Counted from the stretch's first letter, positions 54,229 through 61,808 are shown. The stretch: 64,000 bases of DNA from UMGS692 sp963653425 (GCA_963653425.1 CAVJWC010000002.1:62001-126000); one strand, 5' to 3'. Numbers and translations are program-made. Notes: generated by a model not told the origin, from the sequence alone.

Positions 54229-54391
54229 CTTATTTGAGCCAAAAAACTTTCATTCGGACAAAAAATAAGGCTTTGTAACTTTCAAGAGGGCGATTTTCCC
54301 TTAATTTTATTGATAAGCACAAAGAATTACCACTAAAAACGACAAGTTTTCCGCACATTAAATACATATTAACTATTAAAAGACAAAACGT

Positions 54392-54419
54392 TTTACATTA
54401 CGGGATTTTGTGATATAAT
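54392..54419 (+). promoter_or_regulatory. Promoter of the E2/CAT-fold gene
   Basis: TTTACA (54392-54397), 16-base spacer, TATAAT (54414-54419). Confidence 0.65.
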
Positions 54420-54471
54420 GGATACGGATTTATTATCCGTGTTATTTTTTATTTTTTATCTGGAGGACAAT

Positions 54472-55401
54472 ATGTTCGGAAAAAGAAGCGACGGCAGAGT
54501 CGTAAAAGTAGATCCCTACTCCAAGCAACCGCCTCACATCATGAGTAAACGTTCCGACGCGCTTAACTACGCCAAGGTTCAGGTCAGATGCGAGCCGATA
54601 GACGAATTCGTCCGTAAGCGCAGGGAGGAAGACGGAGTGTATTTTACTTACCTCGATATTCTTATCGCCTGCATGGTAAGACTTATGGTTATGAGAAAAC
54701 ATCTTAACCGTTTCGTAAACGCGGGAAGAGTTTATCAGAGAGATTACATCGATATAAGTTTCGTAGTCAAAAAGACTTTGCGTGAAGCCGAATCGGTAGC
54801 CACGGCGGTAAAGATAAGATTTACCGGCGCTGAAACCATTTACGAAGTGAAAGAAAAGGTGGACGCCGTTATAGCGGCAAACAGCGGTCTTTCAACCGAA
54901 AACAACCTCGACAAAACAGCAGCCGTAATAGCGAAACTTCCCAACTTCGCCATGAGACTCCTGTGGTGGACGCTTAAAAAACTCGACAAGTGGAACATTC
55001 TTCCCAAGTCGCTCATAAAGACGAGCTGTTTCCACACGAGCTGTTTTATAACCAATATGAAGTCCATAAAGGGCGATTACATCTATCATCACTGTTACGA
55101 TTTCGGAACGACGGGTATCTTCTTCGCTTTGGGTAAGGAACATATGGAAGCCGTAGTCGAAAACGGCGAAGTCGTCCCCGGTAAAGTGCTTACCATGGGC
55201 GTGGTTACCGACGAAAGATTCTGCGACGGACTTTATTACTCGATAAGCACGAGAGTGCTTAAAAAGCTCTTCGCCGATCTCGACGTTCTTCGTCATCCTT
55301 ATCACGACGAAATAACCGACAGACTGGAAAAAGAACAGCTCGAACTTAAAGAAAAAGAAGCGAAAAAAGCCGAAAAGAAAGCCGCCAAAGCCAAACGCTG
55401 A
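54472..55401 (+). CDS. 2-oxoacid dehydrogenase E2/chloramphenicol acetyltransferase-fold protein
   Basis: A 309-residue protein resembling only the catalytic domain of E2 acyltransferases; no lipoyl or peripheral-subunit domain. ALNYAKVQVRCEPIDEF, DILIACMVRLMVMRKHLNRF and TTGIFFALGKEHMEAV align with that fold. In the active-site position, DHRxxDG is DERFCDG (247-253), so the catalytic His is E248. The C-terminus is Lys/Glu/Ala-rich. I chose 54472, seven bases after GGAGG; an upstream ATG overlaps the -10 box. It may be a non-catalytic or altered acyltransferase. Confidence 0.8.
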   Translation: MFGKRSDGRVVKVDPYSKQPPHIMSKRSDALNYAKVQVRCEPIDEFVRKRREEDGVYFTYLDILIACMVRLMVMRKHLNRFVNAGRVYQRDYIDISFVVKKTLREAESVATAVKIRFTGAETIYEVKEKVDAVIAANSGLSTENNLDKTAAVIAKLPNFAMRLLWWTLKKLDKWNILPKSLIKTSCFHTSCFITNMKSIKGDYIYHHCYDFGTTGIFFALGKEHMEAVVENGEVVPGKVLTMGVVTDERFCDGLYYSISTRVLKKLFADLDVLRHPYHDEITDRLEKEQLELKEKEAKKAEKKAAKAKR

Positions 55402-55498
55402 ACAGCGAAAAACCGAAAGATAACGGACAAGACAGCCGAAAAGACGGCAAAGCGTTAAAAAGGAAAACAAAAAAGAGCGTACACGACGGGAAAATTGC

Positions 55499-55527
55499 TT
55501 GACGAATACCCCGAAAAGTGGTAAAAT
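55499..55527 (+). promoter_or_regulatory. Promoter of rplU-prp-rpmA
   Basis: TTGACG (55499-55504), 17-base spacer, TAAAAT (55522-55527). The leader of about 120 bases contains a small hairpin (GAGTG/CGCTC) followed by TTTTTT near 55553, a candidate attenuator, and another small stem near 55605. A role in ribosomal autoregulation is possible. Confidence 0.7.
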
Positions 55528-55652
55528 AGCAAAGCCGCTTGAGTGGAGCGCTCTTTTTTCGTGCTTTTTTTACGAAAATATGACGGAACCGTTTTCGGCT
55601 TCAATCCCATAGGGGTTTTCAGCGAGTTTCTTAGTATAGGAGGGTAATGCAA

Positions 55653-55958
55653 ATGTACGCAATAGTCAGAACCGGCGGAAAACAGTATAAAGTTTCCGAA
55701 GGCGATATCATCAAGGTAGAGCTTCTGAAAGCAGAAAAGGACGAAAAGGTAGAACTCGAAGTTCTTATGGCTGCGGACGGTGAAAAAGTTCTTGCAGGCA
55801 AAGACGCAGAGAACGTTAAAGTATCCGCTACGGTAGTAGGCGAAGGCAAAGGCAAGAAGATCAGTATCTTTACCTACAAGGCAAAGAAGAACGTTCGTCG
55901 CAGAAAGGGTCATCGTCAGCCGTTCACAGCTTTGAAAATCGAAAAAATTACGTTTTAA
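55653..55958 (+). CDS. rplU: Ribosomal protein L21
   Basis: A 101-residue 50S protein. MYAIVRTGGKQYKV and the C-terminal KNVRRRKGHRQPFTALKIEKI are diagnostic. The start at 55653 has GGAGGG eight bases upstream; an ATG six bases earlier is too close. It is followed by prp and rpmA as in most Bacillota. Confidence 0.97.
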   Translation: MYAIVRTGGKQYKVSEGDIIKVELLKAEKDEKVELEVLMAADGEKVLAGKDAENVKVSATVVGEGKGKKISIFTYKAKKNVRRRKGHRQPFTALKIEKITF

Positions 55959-55960
55959 TC

Positions 55961-56299
55961 ATGACTGAAATAAAGTTGAAAACGCGGGACGGCCACATAG
56001 TGGAGGTCGTTATTCAGGGACATGCGGGAACTGCCGTATACGGACACGATATAGTGTGCGCGGCGATAAGCGCGTTGTCGCAGACCGCGGCTCTCGGTCT
56101 CATAAAGGTGGCGAAAATCGACGCTCACTTTTCACGGGACGAGCTTAAAGGGTTCTTCGGAATAACTCTTCCCGAAAAGCTTACAGAGGAGCAAAGACAC
56201 GACGCGGACGTTATTCTCGAAACGATGATGACGGGTATACGCGATATTGAAAAGGGTTATCCGAAATATATAAAAACGGAGGCAGCGATATGTTTATAA
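55961..56299 (+). CDS. prp: Ribosomal-processing cysteine protease Prp
   Basis: A 112-residue protease. GHAGTAVYGHDIVCAAISAL contains the catalytic pair H21 and C33, in the positions known for Prp. It removes the N-terminal extension of L27. The gene begins two bases after rplU and overlaps rpmA by ten bases, matching its function. Confidence 0.95.
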   Translation: MTEIKLKTRDGHIVEVVIQGHAGTAVYGHDIVCAAISALSQTAALGLIKVAKIDAHFSRDELKGFFGITLPEKLTEEQRHDADVILETMMTGIRDIEKGYPKYIKTEAAICL

Positions 56300-56565
56300 A
56301 ATTGCAGTTATTCGCTCACAAGAAGGGCGTCGGTTCTTCCAAGAACGGCCGTGACAGCGAATCCAAACGTCTTGGTGCAAAACGTGCCGACGGTCAGTTC
56401 GTTACTGCCGGCAACATTCTCGTTCGTCAGAGAGGAACTCATTTCCATCCCGGCAACAACGTAGGCATCGGAAGCGACGACACATTGTTTGCTCTTATCC
56501 CCGGTATCGTAAGATTCGAACACAAGGGAAAGGACAAGAAACAGGTCAGCGTTTATCCCCAATAA
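56290..56565 (+). CDS. rpmA: Ribosomal protein L27 with cleavable N-terminus
   Basis: A 91-residue 50S protein. The first nine residues MFIKLQLFA precede HKKGVGSSKNGRDS; cleavage after LQLFA by Prp exposes the mature N-terminus that reaches the peptidyl transferase centre. This extension occurs in Bacillota and related phyla. Confidence 0.97.
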   Translation: MFIKLQLFAHKKGVGSSKNGRDSESKRLGAKRADGQFVTAGNILVRQRGTHFHPGNNVGIGSDDTLFALIPGIVRFEHKGKDKKQVSVYPQ

Positions 56566-56579
56566 CGGATTATAAAAAC

Positions 56580-56607
56580 TAAGGCGAGAAAATCGCCTTA
56601 TTTTTTT
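56580..56607 (+). terminator. Terminator after rpmA
   Basis: TAAGGCGA/TCGCCTTA stem (56580-56587, 56593-56600) with seven T. Confidence 0.95.
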
Positions 56608-56677
56608 AGAAAAATCGTTTGTTTACAAAAAGCGTCAGATCGTAACTTCGGTCCGGATATGACGCAAGCGGAGCATT

Positions 56678-57496
56678 ATGTACGATTTTACGATAAGTTC
56701 GGAACATTTTAACGCCAAAGAAACGCTCGAATGCGGGCAGATTTTCAGGTTTTATAAGGAAGGGGATTTCCTGCGCGTTTTCAGTAAAGACGAGTACGCC
56801 GAGATAAGAGAAAAGGGCGACGCCGCAGAGATAACCTGCACGAACGAAGAATATTTCCGTAATTTTTTTGACCCGATCGGCGATTACGGCGAAATTAAAA
56901 GAAAGCTTTCGTCTTTCGGATCGGAAACGCTTTGCGAGGCGGTAAAATTCGGAAGCGGAATAAGAATTCTCCGTCAGGATTTATTCGAAACGACTGTCAG
57001 CTTCATTATTTCCGCAAACAACAACATCGGACGTATCCGACTTATCATAGAGAGATTGTGTCAGGCTAAGGGAGAGAAAAAGCCCTTCGGATTTGCCTTT
57101 CCGACGAGAGAAAGTCTGATGCGTTGCGACGCGGATTTTTACGCGGGTATAGGTTGCGGATACAGAGCGGAGTACCTTGCGGAGACGGTGAAACTTCTTG
57201 ACGAAGATTTCCTTTCGGGGCTTAAAGAAGAACCTACCGATAAAGCGAGAAAGACTTTGCTTTCGCTTAAAGGCGTTGGACCTAAGGTTGCCGACTGCAT
57301 TCTGCTTTTCGGAATGGGCAGGAAGGACGTTTTCCCAACGGACGTATGGATAAAGAGAGTTTATCACTCTTCTTTTGAAGACGGAGCCAAGGATAAAGAC
57401 ATATCCCGTTCTCTCGTAAAACGTTTCGGAGAACTTTCGGGTTACGCGCAACAGTATCTTTTTTATTATTATCGGGAAAACGGCTTAAAATATTAG
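56678..57496 (+). CDS. ogg: 8-oxoguanine DNA glycosylase, OGG family
   Basis: A 272-residue helix-hairpin-helix DNA repair enzyme. An N-terminal OGG domain (TLECGQIFRFYKEGDFLRV) is followed by FRQDLFETTVSFIISANNN. The HhH motif LKGVGPKVADCI has the catalytic K203, and FPTDVWIKRVY supplies D222. It excises 8-oxoG and cleaves the strand. Although sometimes annotated as 3-methyladenine glycosylase, the Lys points to OGG. GGAG lies upstream of the ATG. Confidence 0.9.
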   Translation: MYDFTISSEHFNAKETLECGQIFRFYKEGDFLRVFSKDEYAEIREKGDAAEITCTNEEYFRNFFDPIGDYGEIKRKLSSFGSETLCEAVKFGSGIRILRQDLFETTVSFIISANNNIGRIRLIIERLCQAKGEKKPFGFAFPTRESLMRCDADFYAGIGCGYRAEYLAETVKLLDEDFLSGLKEEPTDKARKTLLSLKGVGPKVADCILLFGMGRKDVFPTDVWIKRVYHSSFEDGAKDKDISRSLVKRFGELSGYAQQYLFYYYRENGLKY

Positions 57497-57522
57497 ACAA
57501 AACCGTAAAAAAATAGTACAAT
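57494..57522 (+). promoter_or_regulatory. Promoter of the NYN gene
   Basis: TAGACA (57494-57499), 17-base spacer, TACAAT (57517-57522), overlapping the ogg stop. A repeat element begins ten bases after the -10 box. Confidence 0.5.
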
Positions 57523-57531
57523 TAGAAAGAT

Positions 57532-57642
57532 AGCATTACATTCGTTATCGCGGATATTTTTACGGGAACCAATCCGTAACCCCTGCCGTTTCCGTTGCGC
57601 TAAAAGCTTTGCGTTGCGGTAAACGGATAACGGACGTAACGC
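57532..57642. repeat. Dispersed palindromic repeat, 111-bp copy in a 5' leader
   Basis: The left end GCATTACATTCGTTATC (57533-57549) pairs with GATAACGGACGTAACGC (57626-57642), 17 positions with two mismatches and one G-U pair. The core ATATTTTTACGGGAA follows the left arm. It fills most of the leader of the NYN gene. Confidence 0.7.
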
Positions 57643-57688
57643 GCGTACCGTCGCAGTGCGACAATACACACACCAAACGGAGGTATCG

Positions 57689-58339
57689 ATGGGAAAAATA
57701 GCAATGTTCGTTGACGTGGACAATCTCGGACTTTCCGCAAAACAGTTCAAAGAGATAACCGATTACGTCAGTTCTGCCGGCAAAGTGGTTTACGGCAAAA
57801 TATACGGCGTTATAGACAGAAAAAATAAAGAAATCATTGATTGCATAGTCAACCGCGGATACGATATGGCTCCGCCGATGCGCGTTAAAAAGCGCGGAAG
57901 CAAGGTTTTCGACAACAGAATTCTCGTCGACGTTATGGAAATCGTAGTGGCTAACGAAAAGATAGACACCGTCGCGATAGTCTGCGCGCCTTCCGATCTC
58001 GTTCCGCTTTTCTCCAAGCTCAGAGAATACGGCGTAAGCATTATGGCTATGGATAATCTCGACAAAGAAAGCATGTTCTTCGTGGACGACGTTATTCTCG
58101 GCGAAGAAGACGAAAGCGGAATGAACGAAGCTATAGAAGATATGGCTGTCGCTTTCGCCGAAAAGAGAGCTTCAAAGGATTCCGCCGAAGAAAAAGCAGA
58201 AAACGCCGACGAAGAAACTTCCGACGAAGAGGACTACGAAGAGGACGAAGAAGATTACGAAGACGAAAAAGATTCCATTCTCGGCGTGCTTAAAGGACTT
58301 GAAATAGAAGAAGACGAAGAAGACAAAGACGAAGAATAA
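57689..58339 (+). CDS. NYN domain protein (LabA/DUF88-like)
   Basis: A 216-residue protein. The NYN ribonuclease-like fold is shown by KIAMFVDVDNLG with acidic residues D9 and D11, the VDVMEIVVANEKIDTVAIVCAPSDLVPLFSKLREYG block and MDNLDKESMFFVDD. The last 60 residues are almost all Glu/Asp/Lys. Members are predicted RNases, but the natural targets are largely unknown. CGGAGG lies five to six bases before the start. Confidence 0.85.
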   Translation: MGKIAMFVDVDNLGLSAKQFKEITDYVSSAGKVVYGKIYGVIDRKNKEIIDCIVNRGYDMAPPMRVKKRGSKVFDNRILVDVMEIVVANEKIDTVAIVCAPSDLVPLFSKLREYGVSIMAMDNLDKESMFFVDDVILGEEDESGMNEAIEDMAVAFAEKRASKDSAEEKAENADEETSDEEDYEEDEEDYEDEKDSILGVLKGLEIEEDEEDKDEE

Positions 58340-58437
58340 CAAGGTATTAAATCGGACAAAGTTCCGTTTTTAATAAATAAAAGCGTACTCAATAAAGCGG
58401 CTTAAACAGCCGACAAAACAGGAGGTATAGCAGGTAA

Positions 58438-58644
58438 ATGGCAAAAGTAATTTTTAATGAAGCGATTTGCAAGGGCTGCGGCCTTTGCGTTGCGGCTTGT
58501 CCCAAGAAAATCGTTTTCATCGACAAGACAAAGGTAAACCCCAAGGGATACAATCCCGCAACGGTGACTGATATGAACGAATGTATCGGTTGTGCGTCCT
58601 GCGCAACGATGTGTCCGGATAACATTATTACCGTTATGAGATAA
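58438..58644 (+). CDS. 2[4Fe-4S] ferredoxin-type delta subunit of 2-oxoacid oxidoreductase
   Basis: A 68-residue protein with two CxxCxxCxxxCP motifs (CKGCGLCVAACPK and CIGCASCATMCPD). It is the delta-type electron-transfer subunit of a KOR/VOR complex with the three genes below, which follow with gaps of 13, 4 and -4 bases. The ATG has no ideal SD; AGGAGG is 13 bases away and CAGGTAA is nearer. A weak hairpin with T run (58353-58375) separates it from the NYN gene. Confidence 0.93.
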   Translation: MAKVIFNEAICKGCGLCVAACPKKIVFIDKTKVNPKGYNPATVTDMNECIGCASCATMCPDNIITVMR

Positions 58645-58657
58645 TCAGGAGGACAAA

Positions 58658-59713
58658 ATGGCTAAGAAGTTAATGAAAGGTAACGAAGCGATTGCCGAAG
58701 CGGCAGTACGCGGCGGATGCAGATACTTTTTCGGATACCCCATCACCCCGCAGAATGAAATTCCGGAGTATATGAGCAAGAGACTCCCCGAAGTCGGCGG
58801 AACCTTTATCCAGAGCGAAAGCGAAGTAGCCGCAATCAACATGGTTTACGGTGCGGCAAGTGCCGGCGCAAGAGCTATGACCAGCTCTTCCAGCCCGGGA
58901 ATCAGCCTTAAACAGGAAGGTATCAGCTATATCGCAACTGGTTCTCTTCCCTGCGTTATAGTAAACATGGTAAGAGGCGGCCCCGGTCTCGGAACGATTC
59001 TCCCGGCACAGGGCGACTATTTCCAGGCAACCAAAGGCGGCGGACACGGCGACTACAAGATGCTGGTTTATACGCCCGCAAGCATTCAGGAAGCGGTAGA
59101 CCTTATTTACAACGCTTTCGATAAAGCCGATCAGTACAGAGTAATCACTTATATTCTCGGCGACGCTACCATCGGTCAGATGATGGAACCCGTAGAACTT
59201 CCCGAATTCAAGGATCCCGCTACGTTCCCCGCAAAACCGTGGGCTATTACCGGTCATAAAGCCGAAGATCATAAGATTATCACCACCCTCGAAATGGATC
59301 CCAATAAGTTCGAAGGCATGATCGATCATCTTTACGAAGTTTACGACGAACTCAAAGAAAAAGAAGTTCGTTACGAAGAATATATGTGCGAAGACGCAGA
59401 CACCATCGTATGCGCATACGGCACGACGTCCAGAATTGCAAAGACTTCCGTCGCTAAACTCAGAGAAATGGGTTACAAGGTCGGTTTGTTCCGTCCCATC
59501 ACCATTTTCCCGTTCCCCGAGAAACAGATCGCGGCTCTTGCGGAAAAGCCCAACGTAAAGAGATTCCTCGTTGCGGAACTCAGCAAAGGTCAGATGGTAG
59601 AAGACGTAAGACTTGCAGTCAACGGAAAGAAGCCCGTTGAATTCTACGGAAGAAACGGCGGTAACGTTATTACTGCGGAAGAACTCGTAGAAGTAGTAAA
59701 GAAAGGAGAATAG
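58658..59713 (+). CDS. 2-oxoacid:ferredoxin oxidoreductase alpha subunit (VorB/KorA)
   Basis: A 351-residue subunit. YPITPQNEIPEYMSKRLPEVGG begins the pyrimidine-binding domain; ESEVAAINMVYGAASAGARAMTSSSSPG and GPGLGTILPAQGDYFQATKGGGHGDY are diagnostic of VOR/KOR alpha subunits. It oxidatively decarboxylates a 2-oxoacid to acyl-CoA, reducing ferredoxin. The group resembles the branched-chain (2-oxoisovalerate) or 2-oxoglutarate enzymes rather than pyruvate; the exact acid is uncertain. Confidence 0.93.
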   Translation: MAKKLMKGNEAIAEAAVRGGCRYFFGYPITPQNEIPEYMSKRLPEVGGTFIQSESEVAAINMVYGAASAGARAMTSSSSPGISLKQEGISYIATGSLPCVIVNMVRGGPGLGTILPAQGDYFQATKGGGHGDYKMLVYTPASIQEAVDLIYNAFDKADQYRVITYILGDATIGQMMEPVELPEFKDPATFPAKPWAITGHKAEDHKIITTLEMDPNKFEGMIDHLYEVYDELKEKEVRYEEYMCEDADTIVCAYGTTSRIAKTSVAKLREMGYKVGLFRPITIFPFPEKQIAALAEKPNVKRFLVAELSKGQMVEDVRLAVNGKKPVEFYGRNGGNVITAEELVEVVKKGE

Positions 59714-59717
59714 TGAG

Positions 59718-60473
59718 ATGGAAGAAAAGATCGTTTATCAGAAATCCAAATTGCTCACGGATAAGCCGTTGCACTTCTGCCCCGGCTGTTCCCACGGTAT
59801 AGCAAACAAACTTATCTGCGAAGCACTTGACGAACTTAACGTAAAATGCGAAGACATCATCGGTATCGCACCCGTCGGATGCGCAGTATATAACTACGAC
59901 TACTACAACGTAGATACGATAGAAGCGGCTCACGGCAGAGCTCCCGCCATCGCAACCGCGGTCAAGAGAGTTCACCCCGACAAAATCGTCTTCTCCTATC
60001 AGGGCGACGGCGACCTTGCAAGTATCGGCGCGGCTGAAATCATTCACGCTGCCGCAAGAAGCGAAAACATCACCGTTATCTTCATCAACAACGGTATTTA
60101 CGGAATGACCGGCGGACAGATGGCTCCCACGACTCTTCTCGGTCAGAAATCCACCACCAGCCAGGGCGGCAGAAGCGTTGCTCTTAACGGTTACCCCGTA
60201 AGAATCGCCGAAATGCTTTCTCAGCTTGACGGCGCAACCTATATCGAACGTGTTTCCACGCACGACGCCGCAAACGTAAGAAAGGCAAGAGCCGCTATAA
60301 AGAAGGCGTTTCAGGTTCAGATGGACAAGAAGGGCTTTGCGCTTATCGAAGTTCTTGCCGCTTGTCCCACGAACTGGGGATTACAGCCCGTTAAAGCTAT
60401 GGAACACATCAGAGACGAAGTTATACCTTTCTATCCCTTAGGTGTATTCTGTGACAGGAGGAACGAAAGATGA
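59718..60473 (+). CDS. 2-oxoacid:ferredoxin oxidoreductase beta subunit, TPP-binding
   Basis: A 251-residue subunit. HFCPGCSHGIANKL has the proximal cluster-type Cys, GIAPVGCAVYNYDYYNVDTIEAAHGRAPAIATAVKR is family-specific (quoted in part as GIAPVGCAVYNYDYY), and GDGDLASIGAAEIIHAA...NNGIYGMTGGQ binds thiamine diphosphate and Mg2+. It overlaps the gamma gene by four bases. Confidence 0.93.
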   Translation: MEEKIVYQKSKLLTDKPLHFCPGCSHGIANKLICEALDELNVKCEDIIGIAPVGCAVYNYDYYNVDTIEAAHGRAPAIATAVKRVHPDKIVFSYQGDGDLASIGAAEIIHAAARSENITVIFINNGIYGMTGGQMAPTTLLGQKSTTSQGGRSVALNGYPVRIAEMLSQLDGATYIERVSTHDAANVRKARAAIKKAFQVQMDKKGFALIEVLAACPTNWGLQPVKAMEHIRDEVIPFYPLGVFCDRRNER

Positions 60474-61021
60474 GTAAGACTTATGAAATGATAGCCGCCG
60501 GCTTTGGCGGACAGGGCGTTTTGGCTCTCGGTCAGATAATCGCTTATTCCGCGATGTATAACGATAAGAACACCACGTGGCTTCCCAGCTACGGTCCCGA
60601 AATGAGAGGCGGTACGGCTAACTGCTCGGTAGTGGTTTCCGACGCTCCCGTAGCTAACCCGATGATCACCCATCCCAACGTTCTCGTAGCAATGAACAGA
60701 CCTTCCGTAGATAAGTTCATCAACAACGTAGTTCCGGGCGGATACGTATTCATCAACAGCTCTCTTATCGACGTCAAAGTCGAAAGAACCGACGTTAAAG
60801 TTTTCTACGTTCCCACTCTCGAACTTGCTACCGAAAACGGTAACCCCAAAGGTTCCAACGTCGTTATGCTGGGCGCAGTAGTCGAAGCAACGGGTATCGT
60901 TGACGACGACAAGGCAATCGAAGGCGTTGAATACTTCTTCAGCAAGAAGCCTCAGCTTATCGAACCCAACAAGAAGATGTTCGCGGTAGGTTGCGATTTC
61001 ATCAAAAATCTTAACAAATAA
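60470..61021 (+). CDS. 2-oxoacid:ferredoxin oxidoreductase gamma subunit
   Basis: A 183-residue subunit. AGFGGQGVLALGQIIAYSAM and GPEMRGGTANCSVVVSD are the hallmark blocks. VVMLGAVVEATGIV and the C-terminal domain follow the family. It ends the operon, and is followed by several hairpins and a terminator. Confidence 0.94.
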   Translation: MSKTYEMIAAGFGGQGVLALGQIIAYSAMYNDKNTTWLPSYGPEMRGGTANCSVVVSDAPVANPMITHPNVLVAMNRPSVDKFINNVVPGGYVFINSSLIDVKVERTDVKVFYVPTLELATENGNPKGSNVVMLGAVVEATGIVDDDKAIEGVEYFFSKKPQLIEPNKKMFAVGCDFIKNLNK

Positions 61022-61026
61022 ATAAA

Positions 61027-61140
61027 ATCCGTCTTGTGACGGAAGTCGGGAAAACCGACGATATATTCTGCGGAGAGTTCGGTCGCTTTCCGCAGACCGC
61101 GAAAAAAGTCCTTCGGTCGGGACTTGACCGCGGATTATAA
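61027..61140 (+). ncRNA. Chain of four hairpins downstream of the oxidoreductase operon
   Basis: H1 CCGTC/GACGG (61029-61042), H2 GTCGG/CCGAC (61045-61059), H3 TCTGCGG/CCGCAGA (61067-61096), H4 two-tier CCGCG/CGCGG enclosing AAGTCC/GGACTT (61097-61133). A terminator follows at 61163. It could be a structured 3' UTR or an independent small RNA; no promoter was found. Confidence 0.4.
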
Positions 61141-61162
61141 TTCAGGAATAAGATTTGCATAA

Positions 61163-61197
61163 AACACCGTCTTTTTTAGTTAAGGCGGTGTTTTTTT
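61163..61197 (+). terminator. Terminator of the oxidoreductase operon
   Basis: AACACCGTCTT (61163-61173) with AAGGCGGTGTT (61182-61192, one G-U pair) and seven T. Confidence 0.9.
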
Positions 61198-61201
61198 CTT
61201 T

Positions 61202-61428
61202 GCATTACATTCTTTATAAATAATTATTTTTACGGGAATAAATCGGTTCATCCTGCGTTAAACGCCCTCGTACGTACATGCAGTACGCCCTCGGTCGTTT
61301 GCCTTGTTTGAACCAAGCTGCAGGCAGCGATTTCTTCCGCGTAAAAACGCTACGCGCCGTAAAGGAAGCTTTGCCTTTCAAAGAACAAAGACTCCGTTTA
61401 CGGTAATTATTTATAAAGAATGTAATGC
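61202..61428. repeat. MITE-like element, 227-bp copy with perfect 24-bp terminal inverted repeats
   Basis: The ends GCATTACATTCTTTATAAAT-AATT (61202-61225) and its exact reverse complement (61405-61428) are perfect over 24 bases. Inside the left end is the family core ATTTTTACGGGAATAAATCG. The interior is clearly homologous to the element at 61562-61780. There is no coding sequence, so it would need a transposase in trans. Confidence 0.8.
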
Positions 61429-61429
61429 C

Positions 61430-61490
61430 TGCATTCCGTTCACACACTATTGGTGAAAACAAATCGGGTTAGCCGTCGCTTTACTCTTTT
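61430..61490. repeat. Partial copy of the dispersed repeat
   Basis: GCATTCCGTTCACACACTAT and AAATCGGGTTAGCC resemble the left end and core of the element; the right end is not found. Confidence 0.5.
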
Positions 61491-61528
61491 GCAAGTGCCG
61501 TTTCCCATATGTGAAACATATTAACCGC

Positions 61529-61556
61529 TTGACATTTTTCATAATCGGGTTATAAT
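61529..61556 (+). promoter_or_regulatory. Strong promoter upstream of htpG, abutting an element
   Basis: TTGACA (61529-61534), 16-base spacer, TATAAT (61551-61556). The MITE-like element begins six bases later at 61562, exactly at the predicted start point. If it drives htpG, the leader is about 400 bases and contains the whole element. Confidence 0.65.
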
Positions 61557-61561
61557 ATATT

Positions 61562-61780
61562 AGCATTCCGTTCGCTCTCACTAATATTTTTACGGGAATA
61601 AATCGGTTTAGCCATCGTTAAACGCCCTCGTACGTACATACAGTACGCTTTCGGTCGTTTGTCTTGCCTGAACCAAGCCTCAAAGGCGATTTCTTCTCCG
61701 TAAAAACGCTACGCGCCGCAGTTTACTTGTTTTTATAAAAAGCGGTTATTGCGGTAATCAGTGATAACGAACGGAATGCT
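61562..61780. repeat. MITE-like element, 219-bp copy between promoter and htpG
   Basis: Ends AGCATTCCGTTCGCTCTCAC and GTGATAACGAACGGAATGCT are inverted repeats over about 23 bases with three mismatches. The core TATTTTTACGGGAATAAATC is present. The interior parallels the 61202-61428 copy (GTTAAACGCCCTCGTACGTA, TCGGTCGTTTG, GAACCAAGC, GTAAAAACGCTACGCGCCG). Confidence 0.8.
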
Positions 61781-61808
61781 TAGCATTCCGTACCGACGCT
61801 TTATTCGT

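Noticed and set aside
54209..54297. T-box or riboswitch in front of tilS
   Set aside because: The inverted repeat lies at or upstream of the predicted transcription start, so it would not be in the leader RNA.
54418..54471. Longer N-terminus for the E2/CAT-fold protein from an ATG at 54418
   Set aside because: This ATG overlaps the TATAAT box, whereas GGAGG lies just before the ATG at 54472.
56678..57496. Annotation as 3-methyladenine glycosylase II
   Set aside because: The catalytic Lys (K203) in the HhH motif indicates a bifunctional OGG-type enzyme.
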